The position numbers and the translations under genes were made by a program. Under the pieces are notes generated by a model, which searched no databases, was not told where the DNA came from, and saw only the letters and a program-made list of their open reading frames with translations. Positions 5,326 through 5,581 of a stretch of 5,581 nt of DNA are shown here, piece by piece (position 1 is the first letter of the stretch; each line of letters opens with the position of its first letter). This DNA comes from Burkholderiales bacterium (GTDB taxonomy: Bacteria > Pseudomonadota > Gammaproteobacteria > Burkholderiales > JACMKV01). The DNA lies in contig JACMKV010000024.1 in assembly GCA_014379915.1 (NCBI GenBank), positions 1 through 5,581 of the forward strand, given 5' to 3'.

Positions 5326-5581
5326 TCATCGCGGAACACGATCACGCGGCACCCAAGCCGGTGGCCTTGAGCGCCGTCAGCGCGGCGAAAGCGATCGCGC
5401 AACCTCTACACAATGAGCCGCTGCATATTTTGGTCGCAGGCCAGGGCTGCGCGGCGACGGCGCAGGCTGCGGCCAACATTGCCGGCATCGACAAAGTCCT
5501 CGTCGCCGATGCCGAGCAGTACGCGCATCAGCTCGCCGAGGAGGTCGCCGGCTTGGTCGTTTCGATTGCCGATTGCTATAC
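5313..5581 (+). CDS. etfA: Electron transfer flavoprotein alpha subunit, N-terminal fragment
   Basis: This is the FAD-binding partner of EtfB, cut by the window end after 89 full codons of about 310 expected. The start METLIIAEHDHAAPKPVALS matches the conserved ETF-alpha opening (alternating hydrophobic strand, then AEH). It is followed by HILVAGQGCAATAQAAANIAGIDKVLVAD, the Rossmann-like first domain. The C-terminal FAD-binding domain is outside the window. The ATG overlaps etfB by 13 bases, typical of the coupled etfBA pair. The order etfB then etfA is the common bacterial one. An acyl-CoA dehydrogenase gene often follows in similar operons, but that cannot be seen here. Confidence 0.94.
   Translation, partial: METLIIAEHDHAAPKPVALSAVSAAKAIAQPLHNEPLHILVAGQGCAATAQAAANIAGIDKVLVADAEQYAHQLAEEVAGLVVSIADCY

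Overview
The window reads as a single rightward block of GC-rich proteobacterial DNA (GC roughly 60% by eye). Every convincing gene is on the + strand. Protein wording points to a betaproteobacterium, probably Burkholderiales or a relative. The cues are a LivF with the variant phosphate-loop GRNGAGRTT, a LivH/LivM pair of the HAAT type, a substrate-binding protein ending in CPLVKK, and REP-like TGTCAT...ATGACA palindromes. This assignment rests on family resemblance recalled from memory, not on a search.

Layout. Positions 1-282 hold the C-terminal third of a LivG-type ABC ATPase, cut by the window edge. A LivF-type ATPase (275-1006) overlaps it by 8 bases. Next come a periplasmic substrate-binding lipoprotein (1025-2353), a 184-base spacer with two hairpins and a 25-base tandem duplication (2354-2537), the LivH permease (2538-3425), a 142-base spacer holding a REP/MITE-like nested inverted repeat (3426-3567), the LivM permease (3568-4545), electron-transfer flavoprotein beta subunit etfB (4558-5325), and the start of etfA (5313 to the window end). 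No strong promoter or intrinsic terminator was found, so this looks like the middle of one operon.

How the genes work together. LivG, LivF, LivH, LivM and the binding protein make a complete branched-chain-amino-acid-type (HAAT) ABC importer. These importers also carry aromatic and other carboxylates in many proteobacteria. EtfB and EtfA take electrons from acyl-CoA dehydrogenases and pass them to the quinone pool through ETF-ubiquinone oxidoreductase. The pairing suggests import of a carboxylate or amino acid that is broken down through acyl-CoA oxidation. The substrate cannot be read from the sequence.

The most interesting feature is the livH-livM junction. A paired palindrome with compensatory base changes sits between the genes. 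It supplies, and probably hides, the ribosome binding site of livM. A 48-codon open frame crosses it exactly, starting on the livH stop codon and ending on the livM start codon. I saw no wholly new multi-gene system.
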